From Stenotrophomonas rhizophila (lineage in GTDB: Bacteria > Pseudomonadota > Gammaproteobacteria > Xanthomonadales > Xanthomonadaceae), in assembly GCF_020857975.1 (NCBI RefSeq), contig NZ_JACWUO010000001.1, forward strand, positions 248,001 through 312,000: DNA of 64,000 nucleotides, given 5' to 3'. The notes under the pieces were generated by a model that worked only from the letters and a program-made list of their open reading frames with translations, made no database searches and was not told the DNA's origin. The translations under genes were made by a program, and so were the position numbers. Shown one piece after another: positions 42,198-51,220 of this stretch. Position 1 is the stretch's first letter; each line of letters begins with the position of its first letter.

Positions 42198-42809
42198 ATG
42201 GCCAAGCTCTATTTCTATTATTCGGCGATGAACGCCGGCAAGACCACCACCCTGCTGCAGTCGGCGCACAACTACCGCGAGCGCGGCATGCGCGTGGCCA
42301 TCCTGACCCCGCGCCTGGACGACCGCGCCGGGCGCGGCGTGGTCGCCTCGCGGATCGGGCTGAAGGCCGACGGGGTGGCCTTCGACCGCGATACCGACCT
42401 GCAGCGGCTGATCGCCGGGGACCTCGATGCCCACGGCAAGCTCGGCTGCGTGCTGGTCGACGAGGCGCAGTTCCTGAGCCGCAGCCAGGTCTGGCAGCTC
42501 AGCGAGGTGGTCGACCAGCTGCGCATCCCGGTGCTGTGCTACGGCCTGCGCACCGACTTCCGCGGCGAACTGTTCGAAGGCAGCCAGTACCTGCTGGCCT
42601 GGGCCGACGAGATGCAGGAGATCAAGACCATCTGCCACAGCGGCAAGAAGGCCACCATGACCGTGCGCGTGGACGAACACGGCCACGCGGTACAGGACGG
42701 CCCGCAGGTGGAGATCGGCGGCAACGAGCGCTATGTGTCGGTCAGCCGCGCCGAGTTCAAGAAGATCACCCGCGGCGAAGGAAAGATCGACCCCGCCCAA
42801 GCGGTTTGA
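42198..42809 (+). CDS. tdk: thymidine kinase (type II)
   Basis: 203 residues. P-loop [22 protein letters not shown] (Walker B), and the lasso/substrate region [14 protein letters not shown]. It phosphorylates thymidine for salvage. The structural zinc ligands are mostly missing: the usual C-x-(x)-C is ICHSGKK, with one Cys only, and the later Cys/His pair reads SRAE. So the lasso domain is probably zinc-free. Confidence 0.95.
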   Translation: MAKLYFYYSAMNAGKTTTLLQSAHNYRERGMRVAILTPRLDDRAGRGVVASRIGLKADGVAFDRDTDLQRLIAGDLDAHGKLGCVLVDEAQFLSRSQVWQLSEVVDQLRIPVLCYGLRTDFRGELFEGSQYLLAWADEMQEIKTICHSGKKATMTVRVDEHGHAVQDGPQVEIGGNERYVSVSRAEFKKITRGEGKIDPAQAV

Positions 42810-42829
42810 ACCCGCATTCGCGTGTTCAC

Positions 42830-42856
42830 CCCACGATTTGCGTTGCAAATCGTGGG
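42830..42856. terminator. perfect 12-bp inverted repeat downstream of tdk
   Basis: Arms CCCACGATTTGC and GCAAATCGTGGG around a 3-nt loop, 20 bases past the tdk stop. No U-tract follows, so it may act as an mRNA-stabilising hairpin or protein site rather than a factor-independent terminator. Confidence 0.6.
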
Positions 42857-42882
42857 CCCCGCCTCACCATCATCCTTATCCC

Positions 42883-42920
42883 CGCGCCTGTCGGCGCGCC
42901 CCCTTGAACAACAAGGGGGC
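42883..42920. terminator. back-to-back hairpins between convergent tdk and opgD
   Basis: A small hairpin (CGCGCC-TGTC-GGCGCG, 42883-42898) abuts a strong one with GCCCCCTTG / CAAGGGGGC arms (42898-42920) around a 5-nt loop and a T-rich TTGTTCC tail on the plus strand. It suits termination of tdk and possibly of opgD in the other direction. Confidence 0.65.
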
Positions 42921-42976
42921 TTGTTCCATCCGGAGGATGTCAGCCCGGATAATATGAGTCGGCGGTTGCCAGCGCC

Positions 42977-44578
42977 TTAATACAACGTGCGTTCCGGCGC
43001 GCCCTTCGGCGGCGGACTGTACTGGTACAGCCAGGTTTCGGTCAGGGTCTTGCCGCCACTGCGCAGGTACAGGCGGATGTCGATCTGCTCGGTGGAATCT
43101 TCCGGCGGCACCAGGTCGAACATGGCGCGGTAGCCCTTGATCTCGCGCAGCGGGCGCGCCGAGACTATTTCGACCCGGCCGCGGCTGGCCTGCACCACCG
43201 CTTCGACCTCGCCCTTGTCGATCAGCGCGGCCAGTTCGCCGCCTTCGAAATCGACCGCAAAGCGCCAGGAGAAATACCCGCGCTTCTTGCCGATCACACC
43301 CCCCAGGCCGGTGCGGCTGGCCACGCACTGCGCCAGCGGCGGGCGCGCCGGGGGCTGGGCGCCCCAGTACAGGCGGTAGCCGAGCAGTACTTCCTGGCCC
43401 GGCTGCGGCTTGGCCTCGGGGTTCCAGAACGCCACGATGTTGTCGAAGGTCTCATCCACGGTGGGAATCTCGACCAGCTGCACCGAGCCCTTGCCCCACT
43501 GCCCCTTCGGTTCCACCCACAGGCACGGGCGCTTCTCGTAGAACACCCCGTCGTCCTGGTAATGGTCGAAGTTGCGGTCGCGCTGCAGCAGGCCGAAGCC
43601 GCGCGGGTTGTTGTCCACGAACATGTTGAAGCGCAGGTTGTGCGGGTTGCACAACGGGCGCCAGATCCATTCGCCGCTGCCGGTCCACATCGACAGGCCG
43701 TCGGTATCGTGGATTTCCGGGCGCCAGTCCCAGGCCATGCGGCGGTCGTTCTCGCCGACCTGGTACATGCTGGTGCACGGGGCGATGCCCAGCCGTTCGA
43801 TCGCCTTGCGCGGGTAAAGCGCGCAGTCGATGTCCATCAGCAGCACATCGCCGTTGGTGATGGCGAACCGGTAGGCGCCGGCCACGCTGGGCGAGTCCAG
43901 CAGCGCATACACCACCAGGGTGTTGGAATCGGCCGCCGGCTGTTCCAGGTAATAGGCGATGAAGTCCGGGAATTCCTCCGGGCGGCCCATCCCGGTGTCG
44001 ATCGCCAGGCCGCGCGCGGACTGGCCGTACTGGCCTTCCTTGCCGACCGCGCGGAAATAGCTGGCGCCCAGGAACGCGGCGAAATCGCGGTTGGTGTCCT
44101 GGCGGGTGTTGAGGCGGAACCCGGCAAAGCCCAGGTCGGCCGGCAGGTGGCTGCCCTTCAGGCCGCTCTTGCCGTAGTCGAAGGCGGCCGGGTCGTAGGC
44201 CAGTTCCTGCGCGGTGCCGTCGACCACGTCGTACATGCGCACCGGGGAATGGAAGTACAGCCCCAGGTGGAAGAACTTGGCCTGGTACTTGCCGGGCTTG
44301 TCGGCCCACAGCGCGTGGTCCTGGCGGTAGCCGATGGATTGGTACTGGTCCCAGTCCAACGCCTCCAGCGGACCGGGCAGGGTGCGCTTGTGGCTCTGGT
44401 AGGCGGCCTGCGACAGCGCGCGCGCCTGGCCCTTGAGGGTGGCGAAATCGAACGGCTGCGGCTGGCCGAGCCGGCGCAGGCCGACCTGGGTGCCCTGTGC
44501 GGCACAGGCCGGCAAGGCGGGCAGGCCGATCGCGGCCAGGGCCAGGGAAGCAGTACGGATGAAGTCGCGTCGTTGCAT
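42977..44578 (-). CDS. opgD: glucan biosynthesis protein OpgD
   Basis: 533 residues. A Tat signal (QRRDFIRTASLALAAIG) leads into the periplasmic OpgG/OpgD beta-sandwich. RQDTNRDFAAFLGASYFRA, the acidic catalytic region AFYLEQ... and NPRGFGLLQRDRNFDHYQDD match the MdoG/MdoD family, which trims or branches osmoregulated periplasmic glucans. It is downstream of the kinase gene on the same strand after a 79-bp gap. Confidence 0.95.
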   Translation of the reverse strand: MQRRDFIRTASLALAAIGLPALPACAAQGTQVGLRRLGQPQPFDFATLKGQARALSQAAYQSHKRTLPGPLEALDWDQYQSIGYRQDHALWADKPGKYQAKFFHLGLYFHSPVRMYDVVDGTAQELAYDPAAFDYGKSGLKGSHLPADLGFAGFRLNTRQDTNRDFAAFLGASYFRAVGKEGQYGQSARGLAIDTGMGRPEEFPDFIAYYLEQPAADSNTLVVYALLDSPSVAGAYRFAITNGDVLLMDIDCALYPRKAIERLGIAPCTSMYQVGENDRRMAWDWRPEIHDTDGLSMWTGSGEWIWRPLCNPHNLRFNMFVDNNPRGFGLLQRDRNFDHYQDDGVFYEKRPCLWVEPKGQWGKGSVQLVEIPTVDETFDNIVAFWNPEAKPQPGQEVLLGYRLYWGAQPPARPPLAQCVASRTGLGGVIGKKRGYFSWRFAVDFEGGELAALIDKGEVEAVVQASRGRVEIVSARPLREIKGYRAMFDLVPPEDSTEQIDIRLYLRSGGKTLTETWLYQYSPPPKGAPERTLY

Positions 44579-44657
44579 GCAGGCGGCGGTGGCAGGAAAG
44601 GGCCGGCCATCATAGGCAGGTCAACGTTAAATCGCCGAGGTGGTGGCGGCGCGTCGT

Positions 44658-47129
44658 TCAGAAAGGCGCCGGCTGCGCCTCGCGGTAGGCCTTGTCGACC
44701 TCGGCGATCCGGCGGTCGGCCTGCTGCACCGCCGGATCCCGGTCGCCGCGCTGTGCGGCCTGCCACTGGCGCCCTTCGTGCAAGGCCGCCAGCGCCTCCT
44801 GCCAGCGCCCTTGCTGTGCCAGCGCGTTGCCGTAGTCGTACAGGCCCTGCGGCAGCAGGCCGATGCAGTCCGGCTGGCGCCAGATCGCCACGGCGCGCTG
44901 GAAGTCGGCCACGGCCTGGTGGCTGTCGCCACGCTGCAGCGCCAGCCGGCCCAGCGCATGCCAGCTGGAACCGGTGTCGCGGTGCTGCTCGCCCAGGGCT
45001 TGGCGGGTGCGCTGGTGGACCTGGTGCAGCATCGTCCCGGCCTGGGCCAGTTCGCCGCGCTGCAGGGCCAGTACGCCGCGCAGGCGCTGGATCGTTACGG
45101 TCTCCGGATGGTCCGGGCCATACAGGCGCTCGGCATCGGCCCAGGCGCTGTGCAGGGCCTGCCCGGCCCCCACCAGGTCGCCGTGCGCGGCCAGGGCCTG
45201 GCCCAGCTGGCGGTGCAGCGCGATGCGCTGCGGGCGGTACTCGGCGGCGCGGCCCTGCAGCAGCTGCAGGGCCTGCCGGTAGGCGGCCAGCGCGGCCTGC
45301 GGGCGGCCGTCGTCGCTGTCCAGCGCGGCCAGATCGGCCAGGCTTTCGGCGGTGCCGGGCAGGTCGTGGGCGAGGTCGCGGCGCAACGCCAGGGCCAGCG
45401 CGAACGCCGCGCGCGCATCACTGCGGTAGCCCAGGGCCTGCTGGCAACGGCCGAGCTGGGCCTGGTATTGGGCCACCAGGCCGGGCAAGGCCCCCTGCTG
45501 CCGGCCGGCCAGGGCCTGCATCGGCGCCATGTGGGCCACGCAGTCGCGCGAGCGGCCCAGCATGCGCAGCGCGCGGCCGCGCTGGGTGACCGCCTCCAAC
45601 TGCAGCGCGGGCGGCACCTGGCCGACCTGTTCGAGCAGCGCGCGCTGGTGGTCCAGGGTCTGCAGCGCCAGCTGGTAGTCGCCCATGCCGATCCGCAGCC
45701 GCCCGATCACGCCTTCCAGCTCGGCCAGCGCCAACGGCTGGTCGGCCAGTTCGGCCTCGCCACGCTGCTGGCCGGTGGCCAACAGCTGGCGCATGTCGAA
45801 GCTGCCATGGCGTACCCCGGCAGCGCGATCGAACAGCCCCACGGTGAAATCCTGCATGGCCTGCGCGCGCGCGACCTCGCGCCGCGCCTGTTGCATCTGC
45901 CACAGCGCCACCGCCGCCAGCGCGGCCAGGGCCAGTACCGCCAGTGCGCCCAGCGCCACGCCCCAGCGATGCCGGCCGATGTAGCAGCGCAGGCGGTACA
46001 GGCTGTGCTGCGGCCGGGCCTGGATCGTGCGTCCTTCGAGGAAGCGCTGCAGGTCCTGGGACAGTGCCTCGACCGAAGCGTAGCGCTGCGCCGGCGGCTT
46101 CTCCAGCGCCTTGCGCAGCACGATGTCCAGGTCGCCGCGCAGCCGTCGCGCCAGCCGCCGGGTGGCCGCGTCGGGTGCCGCCGCCGGGCCGTCGGCGCGC
46201 AGCACCGCGGCGGACGCGCGCGGCACCTCGGCCTCCTGCACCGCACGTTCCCATTCGGCATCGCTGTCGCGGCGCAGGCGGTACGGCTTGCGGCCGGTCA
46301 CCACTTCAAACAGCACCACGCCCAGCGAATACACATCGGTCAAGGTGGTGACCGGTTCGCCGCGCACCTGTTCCGGAGCGGCGTAGTGCAGGGTGAAGGC
46401 GCGCACATCCGCCGGTGGATGCAACAGGCTGCCCTGTGCGGTGTCGTCGTCGAGCAGCTTGGCGATGCCGAAATCCAGCAGCTTCACCTCGCCCTGCGCG
46501 GTGACCAGGATGTTGGACGGCTTCAGATCACGGTGCACGACCAGGTTGGCATGGGCGTGGCTGACCACCGCGCATACCTGCCGCATCAACTGCAGGCGCC
46601 GCTCCAGCGGCAGTTGCAGGCGTTGGCAGTAGGCGGTGATCGGCTCGCCTTCGACATAGGCCAGGGCCAGGTAGGGCTGGCCCTGCTGGTCCACCCCGGC
46701 ATCCAGCAGCTGGGCCAGGTGGGGGTGCTCCAGGCGCGCCAGGATCTCGCGTTCGCGGCTGAAGCGCTGGCGCAGCCCCGGGTCGGCGTAGCCGCTGCGC
46801 AGCAGCTTCAGCGCGACCTGGCGCTGGTACAGGCCATCGGCGCGTTCGGCCAGCCAGACCTCGCCCATGCCGCCTTCGCCCAGCGCGCGCAGCAGCCGGT
46901 AGGGGCCGACCACGCTGCCGACCCGGCTGTCCTGCGGTGCGGCGGTCCACAGCGGTTGGGCCAGGAACTCCTCGCTGGCGCGCTCCTGCGCAAGCAGCCG
47001 CTGCACCTGCCCGGCCAGGTCCGGATCGGCGGCGCGCAGCTGCGCCAACCGCAGCTCGCGCTGCGCTGCCGGCAGTTCCAGCATCTGGTCCAGCAGCCGG
47101 GACAACTGCTGCCAGCGCACTGCTTCCAT
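44658..47129 (-). CDS. membrane Ser/Thr protein kinase with TPR sensor domain
   Basis: 823 residues from the ATG at 47127-47129 (GGAG upstream). The kinase domain covers about 75-350: LGEGGMGEVWLAE, VALKLL, VVHRDLKPSNILV (catalytic Asp near 200), LLDFGIAKLL and YAAPEQVRGE. One transmembrane helix lies at about 388-409. The remaining 400 residues are tetratricopeptide-type helix pairs (for example LGRLALQRGDSHQAVADFQRAVAIW), probably periplasmic. The sigma factor gene just upstream is its likely partner; this pairing is common in Xanthomonads. It may phosphorylate or control the sigma factor. Confidence 0.93.
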   Translation of the reverse strand: MEAVRWQQLSRLLDQMLELPAAQRELRLAQLRAADPDLAGQVQRLLAQERASEEFLAQPLWTAAPQDSRVGSVVGPYRLLRALGEGGMGEVWLAERADGLYQRQVALKLLRSGYADPGLRQRFSREREILARLEHPHLAQLLDAGVDQQGQPYLALAYVEGEPITAYCQRLQLPLERRLQLMRQVCAVVSHAHANLVVHRDLKPSNILVTAQGEVKLLDFGIAKLLDDDTAQGSLLHPPADVRAFTLHYAAPEQVRGEPVTTLTDVYSLGVVLFEVVTGRKPYRLRRDSDAEWERAVQEAEVPRASAAVLRADGPAAAPDAATRRLARRLRGDLDIVLRKALEKPPAQRYASVEALSQDLQRFLEGRTIQARPQHSLYRLRCYIGRHRWGVALGALAVLALAALAAVALWQMQQARREVARAQAMQDFTVGLFDRAAGVRHGSFDMRQLLATGQQRGEAELADQPLALAELEGVIGRLRIGMGDYQLALQTLDHQRALLEQVGQVPPALQLEAVTQRGRALRMLGRSRDCVAHMAPMQALAGRQQGALPGLVAQYQAQLGRCQQALGYRSDARAAFALALALRRDLAHDLPGTAESLADLAALDSDDGRPQAALAAYRQALQLLQGRAAEYRPQRIALHRQLGQALAAHGDLVGAGQALHSAWADAERLYGPDHPETVTIQRLRGVLALQRGELAQAGTMLHQVHQRTRQALGEQHRDTGSSWHALGRLALQRGDSHQAVADFQRAVAIWRQPDCIGLLPQGLYDYGNALAQQGRWQEALAALHEGRQWQAAQRGDRDPAVQQADRRIAEVDKAYREAQPAPF

Positions 47130-47196
47130 CGACCCGCTCCCCGAACGATGTACCGCCGCCCACGCCGCCACGCAGGGCCCTTGAACCGCCCCCGGA

Positions 47197-47763
47197 TCAG
47201 TCCTCGCGCACCGACGCCAGCAGGAACATGCGTGCCTTCTGCCAGTCGCGGCGGATGCTGCGCTCGGAGCGATGGCACAACTCGGCGATTTCCTGCTCGG
47301 ACAACCCGGCGAAATAACGCAGTTCGACCACCTTGGCCAGGTGCCCGTCCACGGCCTGCAGCCGCGCCAGCGCGGTATCCAGCGCCAGCAGGTCTTCGTC
47401 CAGACGTACCCCGCTGCTGCTGTTCTCCGGAATCTCGGCGACCCGCTTGAGATCGCCGCCGCGCTTGCGCGCCAGCCGGTTGCGCGCGTAATCCACCACC
47501 ACGCTGCGCATCGCCGAGGCGGCGTAGGCGAAGAAGTGGGCGCGGTCTTCGAAGCGGGCGCTACCGCGGGCACCGAGCAGTTTCAGATAGGACTCGTGCA
47601 CCAGCGAGGTGGCATCCAGGGTACGGCCCTGCTGCCCGGCCAGCTGGCGCCGGGCCATGGTATGCAGTTCCTGGTAGAGCAGGGTCAGCACCCGGTCCAG
47701 CGCGGCGCGGTCGCCCGCACGGGCCGAATCCAGCCATACGGTGATATCCGGGCCATCGTCCAT
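47197..47763 (-). CDS. ECF-type sigma factor
   Basis: 188 residues. Region 2 is LYQELHTMARRQL...SLVHESYLKLL...DRAHFFAYAASAMRSVVVDYARNRLARKRGG, the TIGR02999-like subtype. Region 4 is VVELRYFAGLSEQEIAELCHRSERSIRRDW. No anti-sigma gene is seen; instead a TPR kinase follows after 67 nt, so regulation by phosphorylation is inferred. Confidence 0.93.
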   Translation of the reverse strand: MDDGPDITVWLDSARAGDRAALDRVLTLLYQELHTMARRQLAGQQGRTLDATSLVHESYLKLLGARGSARFEDRAHFFAYAASAMRSVVVDYARNRLARKRGGDLKRVAEIPENSSSGVRLDEDLLALDTALARLQAVDGHLAKVVELRYFAGLSEQEIAELCHRSERSIRRDWQKARMFLLASVRED

Positions 47764-47828
47764 CGCACACCCCTGCCGGTGACGTTGGGCGGACTATACC
47801 GCCGGCAGGGCGACGGGCGTGCGACGGT

Positions 47829-48641
47829 TCAGCGCTGGCAGTGCCCGCACCAGACGCTGGCGCGCTGGCCGATGGTGGCGTGCCGCAGTGGCCGGCCGCA
47901 TTGCCGGCAGGGCTGGCCTTCACGCCCGTAGACCAGCAGTTCCTGCTCGAAGTAGCCCGGCGCCCCGTCGGGACTGATGAAATCGCGCAGGGTGGTGCCG
48001 CCGCGGGTGATGGCGTGGCCGAGGATCTGCTTCACCGCCGCGGCCAGCCGCAGGTACCGCCCGCGCGAGATCCTGCCGGCCTCGCGCAGCGGGTTGATTC
48101 CGGCCATGAACAGGCTTTCGGCCGCATAGATGTTGCCCACCCCGACCACGATGCCCTGGTCCATCAGGAAGGTCTTCACCGAGGCGCTGCGGCCGCGGCT
48201 GCGGGCGAACAGGTAGTCGCCGTCGAAGTCGTCATCCAGCGGCTCCGGGCCCAGCCCGGCCAGCAGCTCATGGGTTGCCCCGGCCGGCTGCCAGAGCAGG
48301 CTGCCGAACCGGCGAGGATCGTTGAAGCGCAGCAGGCGGCCGTTGTCCAGGCTGATGTCGACGTGGTCGTGGGCACGCACCGGGGTATCGCCGGGCAGCA
48401 CCCGCAGGCTGCCGGACATGCCCAGGTGCAGCAGCGCGCTGCCGATGGCGGTATCCAGCAGCAGGTACTTGGCACGGCGGCGCACGCCCTGGATCGCCTG
48501 GCCGGGCAGCAGCGCGCCGATCTCGTCGGGAATCGGCCAGCGCAGGTCCGGCCGGCGCAGGATCACGCCATGCACGCGGCGGCCTTCCAGGTGCGGGGCC
48601 AGGCCACGGCGGGTGGTTTCTACTTCGGGGAGTTCGGGCAT
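47829..48641 (-). CDS. mutM: formamidopyrimidine-DNA glycosylase
   Basis: 270 residues. The catalytic N terminus is [13 protein letters not shown] (Pro2, Glu3). The beta-lysine lies in [21 protein letters not shown] marks the H2TH region, and the zinc finger is [10 protein letters not shown]...WCGHCQR. It removes 8-oxoguanine and Fapy lesions. The first 32 codons and the upstream region are copied about 1 kb away (49553-49722). Confidence 0.97.
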   Translation of the reverse strand: MPELPEVETTRRGLAPHLEGRRVHGVILRRPDLRWPIPDEIGALLPGQAIQGVRRRAKYLLLDTAIGSALLHLGMSGSLRVLPGDTPVRAHDHVDISLDNGRLLRFNDPRRFGSLLWQPAGATHELLAGLGPEPLDDDFDGDYLFARSRGRSASVKTFLMDQGIVVGVGNIYAAESLFMAGINPLREAGRISRGRYLRLAAAVKQILGHAITRGGTTLRDFISPDGAPGYFEQELLVYGREGQPCRQCGRPLRHATIGQRASVWCGHCQR

Positions 48642-48674
48642 GGGGAGATTCTAAGGCGTCGCCTGATGAATCGC

Positions 48675-48735
48675 GTAGAGCGGGGCTCTGCCCCGCTGCA
48701 CGGACATCAGGCAGCGGGGCAGAGCCCCGCTCTAC
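48675..48735. repeat. inverted GTAG palindrome dimer upstream of mutM
   Basis: Forward copy at 48675-48699 and reverse copy at 48711-48735, the same AGCGGGGC-TCT-GCCCCGCT type as at 29606. A decayed copy of this pair, with its mutM flank, is found at 49671-49722. Confidence 0.88.
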
Positions 48736-48772
48736 GCCTGTGGCGAGAGCCGCGCCCCTCCGCAATCCCGCG

Positions 48773-49063
48773 TCACTTCGCTGCCTTGCAGGTGTACGGA
48801 CTTTCCGAGCGGAGCTCTTCACCCGTCTGCAGGTCCTTGATGTGCACCACGGCACCAGGGTGGGCCGAGCACAGCGCGTTCCGCGCGGTGTAGATGCGGC
48901 TGCCATCGGCCGTCATGCGCAGGTTGGACGACAGATCTCGACCCTCGGCATCGGTGGCCGATACGACATAGGTACCGGTCAACGTAACGCAGCCGGACAG
49001 ACCACAGAGGGCCATGGCAGCGATGGCCATGCGTATGCAGCGATCTGGACGGACAATTGGCAC
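48773..49063 (-). CDS. small lipoprotein, unknown function
   Basis: 96 residues. Lipobox LSGC lies after a short signal; the start may be this ATG or the one at 49028-49030 (MAIAAM). The mature part reads DLSSNLRMTADGSRIYTARNALCSAHPGAVVHI and ends in a Cys-containing SPYTCKAAK. A truncated copy of its middle is present at 53040-53128 inside the immunity region, so the family travels with this locus. Confidence 0.72.
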   Translation of the reverse strand: MPIVRPDRCIRMAIAAMALCGLSGCVTLTGTYVVSATDAEGRDLSSNLRMTADGSRIYTARNALCSAHPGAVVHIKDLQTGEELRSESPYTCKAAK

Positions 49064-49132
49064 CAGGGAACTCCTTGATTTACGGGAATGGGCGCGGATC
49101 GGGGGCTCGGCGAATCATACTCGGCGTGCCGA

Positions 49133-49636
49133 TCAGGGGGCACATGCCCTCGACTTGGGGTACTTCTTGCAGTAGCCGCCGTTCAACCGCCTTTGGGGAT
49201 CGGGTGCCGGAATATCTCTACCCAACAGGCACGCATCTGTCGACTTCCAGCCACTGATGCGACAAATCGGAGTGTCACGTCCTCCATAGGAATGGATATA
49301 GCCGAGCTGCTCCATGCAGATCATGGTCCCTGCAAGCTGGCTGAGCGTTCTTGACACGTCAACCTCCACCCGCGCGCCGCTGAAGGGGCTGTCATAGCCG
49401 CAGTCCAGCATGTCCTTCCATAGCACCACGTCTTCGGCACCTGGCTTCTTCCACATCTCCCAGTCGTCAGGCGGCGGCGCGAATGCGTTTTTTGGCAGGC
49501 ATCCCGCCGTGACCAGTAGTGTAAGAGCCAATAGAGCGATCAAGTTGGGGCTGCGCAGGATCACGCCTTGCACGCGGCGGCCTTCAAGGAGCGAGGCCAG
49601 ATCGCGGCGGGTGGTTTCTTCGGGGAGTTCGGGCAT
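49133..49636 (-). CDS. chimeric lipoprotein with a mutM-derived N terminus
   Basis: 167 residues. The first 32 (MPELPEETTRRDLASLLEG... to PNL) match the MutM start, minus one codon (Val) and with several substitutions. At about residue 33 the sequence turns abruptly into a lipoprotein signal (IALLALTLLVTAGC). The rest has paired cysteines (LDCGYDSPF, MICMEQLGY, TPICRIS, DACLLG, YCKK). As a fusion, the signal peptide is internal and may not work. A TTG at 49541-49543 would restart translation at the signal (M-I-A-L-L). A related fragment lies at 53119-53244. Function unknown. Confidence 0.7.
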   Translation of the reverse strand: MPELPEETTRRDLASLLEGRRVQGVILRSPNLIALLALTLLVTAGCLPKNAFAPPPDDWEMWKKPGAEDVVLWKDMLDCGYDSPFSGARVEVDVSRTLSQLAGTMICMEQLGYIHSYGGRDTPICRISGWKSTDACLLGRDIPAPDPQRRLNGGYCKKYPKSRACAP

Positions 49637-49670
49637 AAGGGAATTCTAAGACGTTCGTCGATAAAGTGCG

Positions 49671-49722
49671 GTAGAGCGGGCTCTTCCCCCTGCAAGGTGC
49701 GTGCAGCGGGCAGAGCCCCATC
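49671..49722. repeat. decayed GTAG dimer, copy of the mutM upstream pair
   Basis: A forward half starts GTAGAGCGGG at 49671, and a reverse half around GCAGCGGGCAGAGCCCC ends near 49722. The arms no longer pair perfectly. The flank towards the chimeric gene matches the mutM flank, showing a common origin. The rest of 49637-49820 shows no gene. Confidence 0.65.
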
Positions 49723-49820
49723 CAGGAGTGTCCGACTTCCTGGTACAGCACTCGCGCGCCCAATCGATGGACGGCATTTCGACCTGATCGAGGAGAGTCG
49801 GCGCACGCTAGATGAAGCCA

Positions 49821-50453
49821 TCACCACTGGGCGAGGCGCGCCATCAAGAGTTCTTCTTCCGTCAGGACAGATTGTCCACCCAGGCGCCAAAGGTCGAAGT
49901 AGATCGAAAAATCCAGCGACAATTCGATCAGTGGCTGCAGCACGTACCAGGCAAGATAGTAGTCGGCCGCAATTCCGTAAAGGGCTTCTGACAATCCATA
50001 TATGCTCGGAGATGTGATGGTGTAGGCATCGCGCACTTCGTCGCCGATTAGCTCAGCCAACCATGAATTCGGGACGTCGCCCAGCAATGCGTGGTGCAGC
50101 TCCTCGCGGGATACAGAGACAACCTTCGCCCTCGTTGCGATCTGGTAGAGCTCGTCGTTGCCAACCTCTTTGCAAAATTGCGCCTGCGCCTGAAGCCATG
50201 CGCTTGCTGCGGAGACAACCTCTTCGTCACTTCCACGTTCCCGCGGCAGAACATAGAAATGGTTGCCCAAAGTTCCTGCTTCGAGCACACGCGTTACACG
50301 GGCCTGAATTTCCGCGGCTGCAGGGAGGTGCTTGAGCACCAAACTGAGTTCTTGCGAGCTCAACCCAGACTTGAAGAGCCCAAGGAAATGCGAGGGGTCC
50401 GCTTCAGACTTTCCTGTGCAGTACTCGTGCCACTCCTCAAGAATGTTGGTCAT
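49821..50453 (-). CDS. putative CDI/polymorphic-toxin immunity protein, pair 1
   Basis: 210 residues, no signal peptide, lower GC than the core genes. It opens MTNILEEWHEYC, with SHFLGLFKSGL and then EALYGIAADYYLAWYVLQPLIELSLDF...YFDLW...VLTEEEL. It is clearly paralogous to the next gene (50514). Cytosolic, acidic, standing in a series of small genes beyond the cdiA-cdiI pair, so an orphan immunity gene is inferred. No cognate toxin tip is seen next to it. Confidence 0.68.
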   Translation of the reverse strand: MTNILEEWHEYCTGKSEADPSHFLGLFKSGLSSQELSLVLKHLPAAAEIQARVTRVLEAGTLGNHFYVLPRERGSDEEVVSAASAWLQAQAQFCKEVGNDELYQIATRAKVVSVSREELHHALLGDVPNSWLAELIGDEVRDAYTITSPSIYGLSEALYGIAADYYLAWYVLQPLIELSLDFSIYFDLWRLGGQSVLTEEELLMARLAQW

Positions 50454-50513
50454 TGGCCAACTAGTTCAACGTCGGAAGGGGAGGCAGTAGGTTGGGATCA
50501 ATCTTCTACCGGC

Positions 50514-51206
50514 TCACGGCTCAGGCTTCAGGTGGGTCGCTGCATCCACAGGATAGCCATGCTGGTCTACTGCCCCCCCATCACTCTCCACAAGTAGCAC
50601 TAAGGCATCTTCCGTCAGCACTGGTCGGGCGCCTTGACTCCAGAGGGAGAAGTACGGATCAAAGTTCAGCGAAAGCGGAATCATGGGCATCATTACGTAC
50701 CAACAGAGATAGTAGTCAGCCGCAATTCCGTAAAGCGCCTCCATAAGACCATCAATTACTGTATCTACATCCCCAAGAGCATAATCAACTTCATCGCCTA
50801 CAAATGAGAGCATCCATCCGGCTGGCGTGTCCGAACTTGTAGGCATCTGGAATGATTTACGATCCTGGACGACAACACGTGAGCCTGCCACGATCCCGTG
50901 AAGCTTTGCATTCCGCCGTTCGACGCAGAACCTGGATAGCTCCTCCAACCATGTCTTGGCGGCAGACACCATAAGTAGACGATCGCCGTCGCTCTTGGGC
51001 TGGAAGTAGAGGTTGTTGCCCAGACCGGAAGCATCCAGAACACTCTTGGTTCTCTGGCGCAGCCTTTCCCCAGATGGGATACCAGCGAAGACAGAATGCA
51101 ACTGTTCTTCATCAAGCTGATTCTTGAGCAATCCAAGGAAGTGCGACTTTTCGAAGTCGCGCTCCCCTTTGGAAAATAGAATCCAATCTTCCAGCACATC
51201 GTTCAT
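50514..51206 (-). CDS. putative immunity protein, paralog of the 49821 gene
   Basis: 230 residues from the ATG at 51204-51206, chosen because MNDVLEDW aligns with MTNILEEW of the paralog; the frame runs six codons further up. Shared blocks are SHFLGLLKNQL, SGLGNNLYFQP, and EALYGIAADYYLCWYVMMPMIPLSLNF. Its last about 20 residues are extra. Role inferred from context, as for its paralog. Confidence 0.68.
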   Translation of the reverse strand: MNDVLEDWILFSKGERDFEKSHFLGLLKNQLDEEQLHSVFAGIPSGERLRQRTKSVLDASGLGNNLYFQPKSDGDRLLMVSAAKTWLEELSRFCVERRNAKLHGIVAGSRVVVQDRKSFQMPTSSDTPAGWMLSFVGDEVDYALGDVDTVIDGLMEALYGIAADYYLCWYVMMPMIPLSLNFDPYFSLWSQGARPVLTEDALVLLVESDGGAVDQHGYPVDAATHLKPEP

Positions 51207-51220
51207 CTCAGGCACCGGTT

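Noticed and set aside
49568..50017. 149-codon plus-strand frame spanning the mutM copy and an immunity gene
   Set aside because: It runs antisense to two better-supported genes and mixes unrelated segments.
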